NCBI GenBank assembly: GCA_964036045.1
Contig: OZ038385.1
Span: forward strand, 22,209,813-22,273,812
From: Eutreptiella sp. 'Long Island Sound 2002'
Lineage: Eukaryota; Euglenozoa; Euglenophyceae; Eutreptiales; Eutreptiaceae
Direction: 5' to 3'
DNA: 64,000 nucleotides
The notes under the pieces: model-generated
The model's database searches: none
Seen by the model: only the letters and a program-made list of their open reading frames with translations
Told to the model about the DNA's origin: nothing
Part shown: in pieces, positions 10,646 through 23,721 of the stretch
How positions within the stretch are numbered: the first letter of the stretch is position 1
Layout of the letters: every line of letters starts with the position of its first letter
Program-made: the position numbers and the translations under genes

Positions 10646-13600
10646 CGAATACTGAGTTTGCGCTTCGTTCTTGTGAAGCGAGGCAGAAACGCCGTCCAAA
10701 CCGGCTTGGGGACTCATTACCATAGCGAAATCTATGGGAAAGGTAAAGGCAAAGTACCGTTTGTTAAGTACAATACAAATGACATTTGGAGTTGTTGAAT
10801 TCAGAGCTATTGTCTAATTATGCAACATGCTTTGTAGGGAAGGTGCGCAGTCGATCATGGTCCATTTGGGGGGCCTTCTCCATGAGAGGGTAAATCTCGG
10901 GCTGAAGTCGGGATAGTTAATAGAAAGGTAGCGCGCCGGGCAAACATTCCCCCAGGGGACACTGTTGCTTGTCCCAAAAGTCCATGGTGCCAAGAAAATT
11001 TTTTTTCTATTTTCAATGTAGTATCAGTTTCAAATCTTGATTTTTGATACTGTAGGTTGGATAAGTAAGCTTCATATTACTTTCCGCATAAATTTGTGCG
11101 TACTAGAATGACTCAAATCTTTGTCCGTTTCGATAATTTGGAAGGAGACAGCGTCGTGAGCTGCGGCTACTTTGATTCTAGGGTACCAATATTCAAAAAG
11201 GGCCCCAATGGTTCACAAAGGGGTACCAAATGCGCATAATTCATGTTGGGTATGTTGACGATTGAAAAAAATTTGCATAGCATGTGACTGCCAAAAGTGC
11301 ATGTAATGTGATTTCTTTGTATACTTTCTCATGGTTGCGGGCTCATGTGGACCAAGCTACATCCTGCTCTATAGTTGTTTAACGTACTTAGACTTGAATA
11401 GCTAACAAAATCAAGGAGAGGGTAAGAAAAATTGACTTTGCTTGGTCCACATGATCACCAGCCCTTCAACATTACTTCATTAGAATCGCTTTTTAATCTA
11501 TCCATTAATGAAACCTATCACAGAATTGAGGCCCGCTTCATTTTAAGACCCTACTTAAACAAGCATGCAGAGCTACGATGATTTTCTAACACCAATTCAT
11601 TCCTAAACACCACAATGGTTTATTTAGCTAGTTGACAGCCGATGCTTATCTTTACATTCTGAATGACGTCCTAAAAATCTGATTTGTTTATCATTGATTT
11701 TTCTATCTTCTTCCGTCCAAAAAACACCATTTTGTAGGTTTTTGAATCTTGAGTCCACAACTTCAGCCCTGAGTTGCCGAAGTTTATGGTAGCACATACA
11801 TTATGCAAGCATGCACCCAATGAACCCTTATCTACCTTAAGTCTTCATTGTGATCAGCCTTTGTGTTACATCCAATATTCATTGATCCTAAACCCGCTTG
11901 TACATACACATGTTTCCAGTTTCTGCACTCTGAACTGATTTGAGTGGAACTGATACCCAAGGGAGGGAAACTGCCACATGCAAAAAAAAGAGGGAGAAAG
12001 AAATTAGCTTTGTTGTAAACAAAAAGCATTTTTCCTACTATGGTACACATAAGAACTTAGGCAATAAGAACAAAACATCTCGGTGCTTTGCAAATTTTTG
12101 CAAAAAAAACATCTCGCCCGGAATTGCTTGGTGTGGCCTTCACGGGATTTGCACGCCAATTAAAAAAAAAGGCACTCTTTTGCAACACATGGACACATAA
12201 ACCCCTCAGAAAAAAGCACACTATCAACTCAACCTATTTTCAGTTGGTTCCCCACAGGGTGCTGAGCAAGAAATGTGTTGCTTGTTTGCCTTGAAAACCT
12301 CTCCAAAAGACCTCTCTTAGCAGCACAAATTGGGTTTATTAAAGGTGGTACAACCACTGGCACCTGGTACACTTATTGGCTCTTTCACATTGCACCACCA
12401 TTTGAAAAAGGCACTCACCACGGTGCAAAAAGCAACCCCCCTCTAAAGTGATATATACTCTGATAACAAAGAGTTTGCACATGACATGCATACAACAACT
12501 AACTCATACAACACAAAGATGCAACATTGGCAGACAATGGATGGTGCTCCTATCTCATGGTCTTCGTACTATATGATGATGACATTTCCTCCCCAGTTGC
12601 GAAAACTACCACAAACCATTTTCATTTAGATAAACCCACTTTTCAAACACGATGGGCATTGCAACTCCCACTGAGAGCCCTTTCTTTTCCGCTTTACCTT
12701 GTTGCACCATATGTGTAATCAATCCCTGGCATATTGCATACCAATTGCCAACAAATTGCCGTCCTCTCAACTATACGCAGGGGTATCATGCCAGTCCACA
12801 ATGCTCTCCTTTCCTTCCCTTGCCAACAATTTTTGCAGAGAAAACTACGTTGCCACTCTTTAAAACAAATGTCCCAAAGCCACCTGAAAGAAGATGCCGT
12901 TTTCCCAACAATTTCCACTTGCCCGTGGAAATACACCCAAACCAGCATTTTTGTTTTTACCATCAAATAGTCGTTGGGGCAGTGCAAAGATCATTGGTGC
13001 ACCCCACCTCACGAGGAACGGTCACCAAATGCTGGCCTTTCCAATCCCACAGAATATCAAAAAACTTCGTAGCACACCTGTATCGAATCACCACAACGGC
13101 TCCCTCAACATGCTCGGACATTTTTGTTCCCCAAGTTATGGTTAATTAATGGGAGTAAGTGAGTCCAACAGTCGCCGCAACATGCAAGCGACTGAAAAGA
13201 TAGAAAATACGGACAAAATTTAATGAGCATATGTGATTTTAAACGCAATTGTTATGATACAAAAATTACAAAGAGATAGACAGCACAGTCACAGTCACGG
13301 TAAGTTGACAGATGGGTTTCTAGGTTACTCGTGAGAGTGGGCATAGAAAGTAGGAACAAAACATAGCCGTCCTGCTCGTTCGTGCTCTTTTAGGTATCAC
13401 AATTGGATGAAATGAATGACCTTTTGGGCCTTTTTGTGGTTCTCGATTTTTTGCCCCCATTCTCCTTTTCACCTGTAGATGAGACGAGATGACATCATAT
13501 GCCATGTACGCATTCATTTCTCACTTGTATGTGCTCTGCAGATGCAGATTGAGACAAAATGGGCAGGTATGTGTATTCATTGTTTTGTTCTTCTTGCCCG

Positions 13601-14900
13601 TTTTCAAGAAATGCAAGCACGTATAAGATATGCTCGGTGTGTCTTCCCCACGCTTTACAATTGCACATGGGCATGATGCATACAATTTGCTTTCAAATTA
13701 GGGTAAGATGAGACAATGAAAAAACTAGAATAGTTTATGCAAACACGTCATAGACCCCTAGGTTCCGATACAAATAGGATTTGCATGACTCGCGAAAGTG
13801 TACACACTGTGTTCTTGTCTCTTCTTCCTTGCTTGAATGAACATAGAGTATGCGGAAAGGGTAAATGAGATGGGGCAAAATGCCAGTCTTAACAATCATT
13901 TTTACAAAACAACCGGTTTTACCGAATAATAGTTTTCAACATGACCGCGTTTTCCGAATAATTGCTCTTCGCTGACGAGTTCGAACGCAAAATTCAAAAA
14001 AACCTACAGAGATGTATTTCATCATCGAACATCGGTTGTCTCTTTCTAGTGGTATGAATGCACAAGTGTGAATGACATGACCACACTAGGGTTCAAAACC
14101 GGCTTTACCAGCCAATTGGACAAACCGGTTAACGGCAATAATCTAAGGTTTGTCTAAAACAATTGTCACAATCGGTTATTTTGAAAACTGATTTTTAATG
14201 ATTAATCGGAGTGGTTGCAAATTGGGGGGATTGTTTTCAATAATACATTGTGTCCGATTTTTACACTGCAAAGGTACCGGCGGAGCGTCGCACCTAAATT
14301 GCACACTCCGCAATAGGGCAAAAAGAGAAAAAAATTCCCCCGTTCCCCTACAGTGCTGTGTTCTAGGGCTGGGGTTGGTCCCAGGCTTCTGGTACGGAGG
14401 GCTTTGGTCCTCCCCGATCCTGGTCTTCTCTTGCTCTTGGGCATGGACATGGAGTTCAGCATGAACTGTGCACAGGTGCAGGCCAGCAGGAAATTGTTCA
14501 AAGGGTTGCCTACACCTTGTTTACACGAATCACAAATCACTTGGGGTATACGGGGTTTCCAACCTGCAATAATGCACCTTGTATCAAAGTCAAAACTGGT
14601 GATTGCTGTGGTGTACATTTTCTTGCATGGTTATTGGTTGTCAACAATAGAACTGGTCTTTGGTTTGGATTGCCTTGGCTAAACACTTACCAATTATTAA
14701 CATACAAGATTCCAAACTTGACAAACGATGTGCATTGTGCAATTTAGCCTGAAACCATGGAACTCAATTGCCCTTTCTTAACACTGTGCAAAAGTGCGGA
14801 ACCAGTTGGTGGTTTATGAACAAAAATTGAAAATGGTTATCGTTTTGATTCAATGAGACCAAACAGGTACCAGCTGTTGGTGGTACCGTGAAAACCAATT
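10646..14900. other. AT-rich non-coding block
   Basis: The composition is clearly more AT-rich than the flanks, with few of the G-runs seen elsewhere. No open frame of note, no family resemblance and no terminal repeats bounding the block were found. A copy of the CGCGCCGGGC motif sits near 10929, and AACCGG-containing motifs recur at about 13910-14130. Confidence 0.5.
11343..11454. repeat. 15-bp perfect inverted repeat with 82-bp spacer
   Basis: The left arm TCATGTGGACCAAGC is at 11343-11357 and its exact reverse complement is at 11440-11454. The element could be a hairpin or a small terminal-inverted-repeat relic. I do not see a clear target-site duplication. Confidence 0.7.
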
Positions 14901-17900
14901 CCAAGATTTATTGTAAAGATATCACAACCATTGCAGTCAAACATTGCATCAATATGCACTTTGTTGAAGCAAATCCATCACAAACAAGAGACTACAGGCT
15001 GGCAAGGTTCTGTACGGCCAATGGAAGCACTTGGCAAGCTGTTGGAAGCAAGCTGGATGTGTTGAGTGCAGGGACAATTTATATTGCATCTGTAATATGG
15101 ATGCAAATGGCCTGTTCAGGGAGGGCAAACAGCAGAATGTGAAGGCTTGCTGTGGAGGAAAGGAAAATATGGGCACCCAAGGCCAAAGAGCTGGCCTTTT
15201 GTTCGACGAGAGAGACTTAAACTGTTGGGCCTCATGCATTGTGTGGTTCTTGTTGGACTGTGCCATCACATCTCCATCACACAGTGTTGTGCCCTGCCAT
15301 AATGGGTGCTGAATGAAGCGTATGATTGGAGGGGGCACATCAAACATGCAGCTCTCAGTACCACGGAGAGACATTGGCACGATGGCGGAGAGTCATTCGC
15401 ACGATGGGCTGGCTTGGGGTGAAGAACTGTGCATGCTGTCCAGCGAATTCCGGGGAACTCGGTGCAGGACACTGCAGGTTTGGCTGCACAAGCTGGTTTG
15501 CAGGCGGCAGCCCATCTTATGGCTTGCTGCTTACCAGGCATACCATGGCATGACACCTGGTTGTGTTGCTGTCTGCACTTGGCAGCGCATATTGGCATCT
15601 CACCACTTACCGCTACCCTTCCCTTGAACCATTTCCCTCCATAGGCAGGAGTGCCCATTGGCCTCTTACCACGTTGTGCCCTCCCTCTACCTGCCTGGCC
15701 TATCCTTACCTCCCTACTCACCCTTTCTTTCCCTTGGTAGGTTCGGACAACGAAGCCCCCAGACTGTCCCTGTTTCACTGCTCTCTGTCAGGTCCACACA
15801 GAGGAGGGCAACTGCCCTCGCCATTGGCCAGGTGCATCCAAGTGGACACCCATACCGGCAGTGGGGGATCCCCCCCCAATGGCGGCTTTTGGGCCCCAGG
15901 ATGTCCACTTGTGGGGTCACTTCCCCGACAGTTGGGTGGGTGGTGCTGGTACAATCGTAGGGTGATGGGGCGCGTTTGCATATGAGATATTCCTTGCTCT
16001 GGTGTACTCACCCATTCGGTTGGCTTGTCACTGTTCCGCAAGGTGTCTGGCAGTGTTTGAGCGTTCGGCCTCCCAAGCATAACCACGGCCTCCCCGCAGC
16101 AATGTTATTGAGCTTGCCATTCTCCACCAGTCCGGGTTAGCACCTGGGCCCACTCCACAGGGCGGACCGATGATGGTGGCGGGGATCAGTGGTCCACAGG
16201 GGTTGTTGCAGGTGGGAGGGGGGGGGGGGTTGGCATGACGCCATGGTGTGTTGTTCTCGTCTGCAGCTGGCGGCGCCCACTGGCCGATCGCCATTCGCTG
16301 CCCTTCCCTTCCCTTTCCTTCAGTGAAGGTCCACCAAGCCGCTGTTTTGGTCCGCCGTTTCCATTTCTCCATGGTGGCGGGTTGCGTCAACCAAAACATT
16401 AAGGATCCATACGGCAATACCCTTCACCTCCACGAGGTCACATTCATGCTCATGGCGGAGTGCTTCCATCGCGTGTGTGGGTAAACTCAGCACGACTGTC
16501 ACCACTTCCCCCCATGTGTCACATGTTCACGGCTCAACAGGAGCGTCAACGGTGGTGCCCGGTCCAAGCCGCGGTGATGGGGGGGGGGGCATGACACCTG
16601 GTTGTGTTGGCCATGAAGCAATGGATACTCAGATACTGAACGCCCCTTGTCACAGGTGACTGGTCACAGCTCAGGAATGTTCCGCTCCACTGCACAAACT
16701 CAGCTTACTCCCCCCTGCGGCCCCGGTCAAAAGTATGCACAGTCCTCACTGCAGCTTCACCTGTACCCCTTTGTACTCACACACTGGTTGTGTGTGTGGG
16801 TGGGGGGGGGGGGGGCATTACCTTTCATATTTGTTGGGTCAAAATTGGCCTAAAATTCAGTGCTCATCAGAGAACACAATGCAGATGTGATTCATGAATC
16901 GCTTTTCGGCAGCCATGTACCCCTCCCGCCCACCCCATGCGAGAACAACAACACCCCTTATTGTTCCAACAATGCGTTGTTTGTGAGCATCATGAAAAGA
17001 CGGACAGCAAAGCAATGCATCATTGTGGCCCAGACATGGTGATAATGAGGCAGAAAGTGTCTGGACAGCAATCAGCACCCCTGAAATACCATCCCCAGCC
17101 CCGAATCACAAGAAAAACTTGCGCAGGCAGGCATGTGCGGACCCAGTGCGTGGCATGTCCCCACCCCACAAGATAGGGGATGGGCTCATCCAGGGCGGGG
17201 GCATTGACCTGTTTTGGTACGTGTATTTCACAGCCCTCCTGTTTGCTGAGGTCCTCCGCACCACATTGTTCTTATAAGCGGGTGGGGATAATTGTGCTGA
17301 GTGGGGGGCACAACTGTCACTTGATCGCATAAGGGGCAGGGGTGGTCAACAATTATACTGCAATTCATGCCGGGGTACAATCAGCAGAGCTGCGCCTCCC
17401 AGTGGCCAATACTTCAACCTGGATGCACAGAGGCTGAAAGACATAAGAGAGTGAAAGGAAAGCACAATACACAGGTCAGGCCTGTTGACATGCATTCAGG
17501 ATTATCCCTGCACAAGGCGACAGAAACCACAAAGACGCCCCTGTGTTTGAGCTGCACATTGTATTAGCACGTGTGATACCACCTTGACAATTCGTACTTC
17601 GCCTCTGGTGGAGACGGAGCAACAGGACAGGGTGTCAAACGAAACAGCACAAAACAGGGTACACCGAGACGCATGGTATTATTTTGATGCATTATAGTAA
17701 GAGGGGGGGGGGCGGCTTAGATGCTTTTCCTCCATTGGCTCATGTGTTACCTGAGGTTGCTTTTGCCAGTCTCTGGCTGCCCTGCCGAACGCCACCATGG
17801 GGTTCCATTTTGTGGATTGGCATGGCTGTTACCTTGGGATACAGGACAGTCACGAATTTGTCCTGGCACTGCCGGGAAACACAAGAGGAGGTGCAATGCC

Positions 17901-19498
17901 CGGAAACACAAGAGGAGGAGGTGAGGGGGTGTTCGTGGAACCTGGGGACGTGCACAGGAGGGCCCTGAGGAGAAACGGGATGCAGCTAGCAGATAGCATG
18001 GGTGACTGCATGCAACAATCCAACCCAGGCGCATACAGGGGGGAGGCCACACGAGGAGAGTGCTCACCTGGGTGAAGGCCACTTGGGCACAGCAGCCTAA
18101 CGGCATTGACTGCAGCCTTGGGGAAGCTGGGGAGCAGTGGGAACACTGCAAATTGGCCTCGGGCCTCTTGATCTTTGTGCGGCGCTGCGTTTGCGGTTGT
18201 GTGGCTCTTCGTGGCTCTGTGTTGTGTGGCTCTGTGTAGCTTTGTTTGTCTGTGTGTTGCGTTGTGCGCTGCGTGGCTCTGCCATTCCACTTCAAGACCT
18301 CTCGGTTGCTCTAGTTGGGAATACAAGGTTTCATTTCCCAGAGTCCTCCCAACCCTCCTGTATTGTCCGCCGGCAGTCGGCACCAGGAACCTGTTTATAC
18401 TGGTGTGTGATAGGATACGCTGTCTGTGACTTCATTGCCATGCCAGGAAGCCTGGCCACTATCCAGGAAAGGCAATAATGGGATGGAGTTTGCAGGAGGG
18501 ATTCTCAAAATTCTGCAAACTTCAAGGAAAAGGTGTGGTGTGGTCTGCTGGAATGACACCTTACACTGTCTGTCTCTCACAACCACAACCTGGCACAGTT
18601 GTCCATATTGTAGATGAGCTGTGAGGGTGGGGGGCTTGGTGAGGGTGCACGAAGAGGGCATAAGGGGGCGCAGCTCATGGGGGTGGTTGCAGGTGAATGG
18701 CGGATGTACCAAGGGTGATGGGGTCTGGTAAGGGTGGAGGCTCCCGATTTCATTGTGTAGCAAATTGTCGTCGTGTTCGCGGTACACCAGCAGCAGTGGC
18801 ACTGTTTGTGTACATACATCTGTAAAGGCATACTTAGAGCCCTCCCTCCTCCCGCTTGCGCAAGTACGAGTCAGGGAAAACCATGGTCAGACGAAAGTCG
18901 CGTGCTTAGCCATAATCTGAGTCGACACCCCAGGCGTCACGCCCCCAATAATCTGCAATCGGTCCATTGTCGGGTGTCCGTGCTGACTCCGGCAAGGTGC
19001 CCGAGGCACCTTCACGAATGGGGTGTCTGTTCAACAAGGCAGTGAAGCTACCTCATGAATCCTGTACATTTGTCCGACGTGGTGGCGCAGATGCCAGCGC
19101 AAGGTCCAAGAACCTTTACAGGTCCATATTCAGCATCTGTCGCAGGCAAGGCCGTCATTGCACAAGGGGGGGAGAGGAGGGGGCTGCCATGACTTGGTGA
19201 GAAATTTATCAATCAAGTTAAACGAAAAGACTGTGTGAACGGCCAGACTCTATTCAGCCACAAAGAGAATGCCCTGAATTCCACAGTGCAGGCAGTGGTG
19301 AGGGACGGGTGGCATCTGCTTTGTGTCCCGCTGGACTTATGTTTTATAAACTGCATCTGGCACAGGAATCTGTATTAAATGCAGCTGAAAGGAAAATTGG
19401 GGGCACACAACACGGTTCAGGGGACGGGGGGGAGGGAGCAAACGTGGTTGCGCAGGCAACAGACGGGTGGAGATGGTGAATTGGTGCACATGTGTGTA

Positions 19499-19533
<35 letters not shown>

Positions 19534-21402
19534 AAGAGGGAGGATGCTGGCTCAAAGCGGTGGCAACGTCACAACCCCTGGCGTGCAGGAGAGTATGGGC
19601 ATTTCCTTTCCGTTGGACATCACTGCACCTCGTGACCCTGTCCCTGCACCACGCAGCATGTCATGTTTTGTGTAGGCTGACAGTGACGGGCGAGAACGAC
19701 TGTGAAGAGTGACTCCCAACTGTCAGTCTGCCCAAACGTGCCACTGCAGCCAGATCATGCGTGGGTGAGCTCTGGGCGACGGCTTTAGGGCCCAATTTGA
19801 AATCTTAAAAGTTGGCCTCAGCCAGAGTCATAGCCATAGCTACAGCTCTCTGTAGCAATTGCTCATTTATATTTTGGCCCGTCGAGACCAGGCTTTTCAG
19901 GCTTTAGGTTTATACCGCAGGGGTGGTTTGGGCTGAATGCGAATTCCCCGCGCTGACTTCGTGCGCCTAAACTTGTGCCAAAAACCCACTTGAGGAGGGG
20001 ATTACGAGGCTGCCCAAGGGGTAAAAGGCAAGGCAAATGGGTCGCGTCCGAGGTGTCAGCGCAGGGACGACGACAGGGGACTGGAGATCAGGCGAGAAAC
20101 ACACTGTTTTCCTGTTGACTACCGACAGGATGCCCCCGCATGTCCCTCCGGTCAATGACGCAAATTGAATCTGTACCCCCGAGCGCTTGCTTTGAATTCA
20201 CTTGTTTACAATCGGCCATGCAGCAAATTCAACAGAGCGGGACAATAGCAGGGCAATGCGTGCCCGACCGGTAGTCTTTCTCAATGTTAAGGCAAGAACT
20301 GTCGAAAGGCAGTTGTTGGTTTACGTTTACTTTTGTGCAACTTCAGTTGAGCTGTTGAACTTTGGAGACAGCAACAGATTTTGGAGACGAGGAGCCTGAT
20401 CAGTTGCCGGAACGGGGGTCGGGGGCACACATTGGACGACGATGGAGAGCGGCGTGTGCCGGAGCTCCACGGGGGGATGGCATGGCTGCTGGCACGGTGG
20501 AGCTGCAGACGTGGTGCTCCTGAAGATGTTGCGAACGATTGGGTCCAAATCCCGTGGACACAATTCATTCGACAGAATTATAGTGCACGCACCTCCTCTT
20601 TCGATGCGCAAACTGCATCTCTGCGGTGGCGCCTGGGTTCCCCAGAGACCTCCGTCACTCAGCCCGGGCTCTGCCTGTCCTACCAGCGCTGATCCGACAG
20701 AATACTTGCGCACATAACCCAATCCCCCCGCCCCACGCCGTTTGGGCGTTGGCTGTCCAGGGTTCTGTGGGAGAGAGAAAGGCAGGGCTGACTCACTTGA
20801 GTGCCCCGCCCCCCTGTGCCACATGACGTACATCATCTGCTGTGCGGTCCCAAGACTCGTAGATCTGTGTTGTGTTGTGTAGTATGCTGGCGTTACCGGA
20901 GCCCTCGCAGATCTGTGAACGGGCGGCGTCCGTAAAACTGCGCAGAAGCATCTCGTGACGCGTCGTTCCGCGTCGTGGTCACTGGACCAGTCGCTTGGGC
21001 GGTGTCGTCCGCGCCACGCTATTGTTGTTCGTGGGGCCCAGAGGTCGAGCACGGCCGATTCGGCAGCGTTTGGATAACATTCCCCCCTCCTGCCCCTCAG
21101 GTGTTGTGACCGCTCCCTCAGAGAGCGCCGAAGCAGGTCCGGTTCGTTAGGACCGCCCCCCCCCCCTTCCCCTTCAAAGCGGAGGCTCGGCCTACCACCA
21201 ATGCGTAGCAGTGGTGGGCACATGACACCTCGGGGCCCGCAGCCGAGGCCCAGGCCGCAGAACAATATGCAGCACCTGCCCGGTCCGCCAGCACGAGATG
21301 CGGCCGTGTGTGCCAATGCCGCACCGCGCGCCGTCGGCCGGCAGCCAACCGCTGTGGGGTCCGCGCGCCAGCGCCCGTCAAGAGGGTGGGCCCCCAGGCC
21401 CG
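14901..21402. other. Non-coding interval between the convergent genes
   Basis: No gene I can support. G runs occur at 16218-16229 (12), about 16580-16589, 16802-16815 (14) and about 17703-17712, with C11 at 21156-21166. A motif starting GCATGACACCTGGTTG recurs at 15548 and 16589, with a degenerate copy near 16233. A short direct repeat containing AAACACAAGAGGAGG lies at about 17876-17925, and GTGGCTCTGTGT-like repeats at about 18185-18285. The GC-rich part at 20300-21400 is open over 329 codons on the minus strand but shows no domain. It could hide further small 3' exons of the PKS gene. Confidence 0.45.
19503..19532. repeat. (TG)15 microsatellite
   Basis: A perfect dinucleotide run of 30 bp. 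Confidence 0.95.
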
Positions 21403-21685
21403 CTACGACTGTGCAGCGCCGGGCTTCAGCGTGTGCACAGTGCGTGCGAAGGGGTAGAAGGGCAGCGCCAGCCCCGGGGGCAGCGGCGGGCTATCTTCGT
21501 CTTGCAGCCACGAGCCCTCCACTGCCACACCGTTGAGGAACAGGGGACCGACGAGGCTTCGTAGTGGCGGAGCTGCGACCGGGCAATGCACCATCCTCTC
21601 CTCGGACACCAGCTGCATGTACGGGGGAACGGCAGCCCCAGGGGCGTGCACCACACATCTACGGACGAGGACGCGATGCGGGGGC
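21403..21685 (-). CDS. Giant type I PKS, last recognisable exon: C-terminal part of AT8 and post-AT linker
   Basis: Ninety-three residues continue the AT-like domain of the preceding exon. Segments RCVVHAPGAAVPPYMQLV and PLFLNGVAVEG line up with the end of AT7 (DVVVELGASPQLRPLLQ, RLFTLGARLDW), and LALPFYPFAR is the conserved post-AT linker. The acceptor CGCAG| before 21685 supplies the one base that completes the Arg codon left by the donor after 23722 (phase 2). A C15 tract on the sense strand (21713-21727) lies just upstream. The frame stops at a TAG (21403-21405), 11 codons after the linker. A PKS ending in AT with no KR, ACP or release domain is odd. Either the protein hands over to another subunit or small exons further left were missed. 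Confidence 0.65.
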
Positions 21686-23721
21686 CTGCGCTGCAATGCA
21701 TGGGGCACGAAAGGGGGGGGGGGGGGGCTGTGACCCATCGTGTTGCAGGCCTCAAAGGTCAGGTGTGGACCTGCTGCTTAGCTCCATAGCTACTGAGCCG
21801 TGCCTGCCTTCACACGGCCTTCATGGATCGCTCGGTTCACTCAGTGTCATAATCGTGCCATGTGCTTGGCAAAAGAAAAATTCATCTGTGGGGGAGGGGG
21901 GGTGGCTGTCTAGCCCACTTTCCGGAAACCCCCTGCCCCCTTCAAATGACCTTGCCGAGCCACCTACAGGGCCCACTCATCATGGGGTCGGGGGGGGGGG
22001 GGGCAACATATGTAAGCCAAAAATGATACCCACAACGTGCTGATCGTTTTGAGGTATCGTGGGGGAAATATTGTTCCAAAGAATTTCGATCTGGGCTGCT
22101 TTGCAGCCTGGCGTCAAGCTGGTAGTCTGAGTCAAAACATGGGCACCAATTGCATTGTAAATGGGGCAGATGAGTGAAGGGGGGAGGGCTGGGACAAAGC
22201 CCTCGAATGTTGCTGCTCTTCTAGCAGTTGCGGTGCCAATCGGCTTCGCCGATGAAGGGAGGGGGGGTGTCATAAAAGTTCAGTCAGTGTGCCGCTTGTG
22301 ACGAATAAATTTGAAGAATGGGTCTACAGGGGCCCCTGTACATTGCTTGTCAGCCACTGGGGGAAATTATTGTCAACAGGTGAGAATGGGACGCTTGTCC
22401 CTTTGCTCACAGGTGCTGCTTCTGCCCCTTGCCCCCCACCCCCCCCAATGCCGACGCCGGCATGCTTCACATTCGGTCCATTGAGTCATTCCCACGACGG
22501 TGAATTTTGGAGGGTGACCACCAGCGCTGATGTCGGAAACGTAACAAAGGGCCAGGGAGTTCCGTTCACCAAGTGTTACCCATCAGTGGGGCGCAGCATT
22601 TCCAGCCGGGCATTTTGCCGTTGGTTTGTTTTTGTTTTCCCGTTCGTGCAGTGTGCCAATGGCTAAAGCATGTCGACGGTGAAAAGAGTCGGCCAGCAAG
22701 AACGCCAGCAAAGAGGCCCCCAGACCCGCCCGAATCGCCCCGAGGCGGCCCAGAAGAGCACGGACCAACTCCGGGCGAGGGGCACCTCACCAAGCGCCCC
22801 CAGCGGTGGCAGCACCCCCCCGTCCCCTGCAGCCCCCGCCATCAGACCAAATGTACCCAGAGTACGGGGGCGGGGTGCCATTTAGGCTGCACGAGGATGC
22901 CGGTTGGTCCTTCCGGGTGTGCGCATGTGTTCGCCTTTGGAGGAGGGAATCCTCCCCTCGGGGATGGGTGGGCTGGTGGTCCACCCGCTGGGGTGGGCGT
23001 GAAGAGGGCGGGTTCAAAAAACTGCCAAAGGTGGGCAGCCTCCTCGGCTACCCCCGGGTGAGGGAGGATGGGGGGGTGAGGGAGGATGGGGGGGTGAGGG
23101 AGGATGGGGGGGTGAGGGAGGATGGGGGGGTGAGGGAGGATGGGGGGGTGAGGGAGGATGGGGGGGTGAGGGAGGATGGGGGGGTGAGGGAGGATGGGGG
23201 GGTGAGGGAGGATGGGGGGGTGAGGGAGGATGGGGGGGTGAGGGAGGATGGGGGGGTGAGGGAGGATGGGGGGGTGAGGGAGGATGGGGGGGTGAGGGAG
23301 GATGGGGGGGTGAGGGAGGATGGGGGGGTGAGGGAGGATGGGGGGGTGAGGGAGGATGGGGGGGTGAGGGAGGATGGGGGGGTGAGGGAGGATGGGGGGG
23401 TGAGGGAGGATGGGGGGGTGAGGGAGGATGGGGGGGTGAGGGAGGATGGGGGGGTGAGGGAGGATGGGGGGGTGAGGGAGGATGGGGGGGTGAGGGAGGA
23501 TGGGGGGGTGAGGGAGGATGGGGGGGTGAGGGAGGATGGGGGGGTGAGGGAGGATGGGGGGGTGAGGGAGGATGGGGGGGTGAGGGAGGATGGGGGGGTG
23601 AGGGAGGATGGGGGGGTGAGGGAGGATGGGGGGGTGAGGGAGGATGGGGGGGTGTGGGTGCAAAGGGTGAGCTGGAGCGCTCCGGGGGGCGGGGTCGGGC
23701 TGCCGTGCAAATCACACGCAC
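21686..23721 (-). other. PKS intron splitting AT8
   Basis: The intron is 2036 bp, with donor TTCAG|GTGCGT and acceptor CGCAG| in phase 2. It contains the 33-copy 18-bp minisatellite (23059-23652), a G14 run at 21990-22003 and the C15 (sense strand) pyrimidine tract by the acceptor. Open frames crossing it on both strands come from the repeat, whose length is a multiple of three. Confidence 0.7.
23059..23652. repeat. Minisatellite, 33 perfect copies of an 18-bp unit
   Basis: The unit is TGAGGGAGGATGGGGGGG on the plus strand. The array is 594 bp, exactly 33 x 18, with no variant copy seen. It is strongly G/C strand-asymmetric, with a G7 run per unit, so G-quadruplex formation is plausible on the plus (non-sense) strand. 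It lies inside the intron that splits AT8. Confidence 0.95.

Noticed and set aside
20327-21316. A 329-codon minus-strand open frame left of the PKS stop
   Set aside because: GC-rich DNA opens long frames by chance. The peptide has no domain motif, changes character along its length and has no clear join to the AT8 exon. Kept only as a region to search for missed exons.
23059-23652. Regular array considered as CRISPR
   Set aside because: The unit repeats head to tail with no spacers, is only 18 bp, and lies in a eukaryotic intron.
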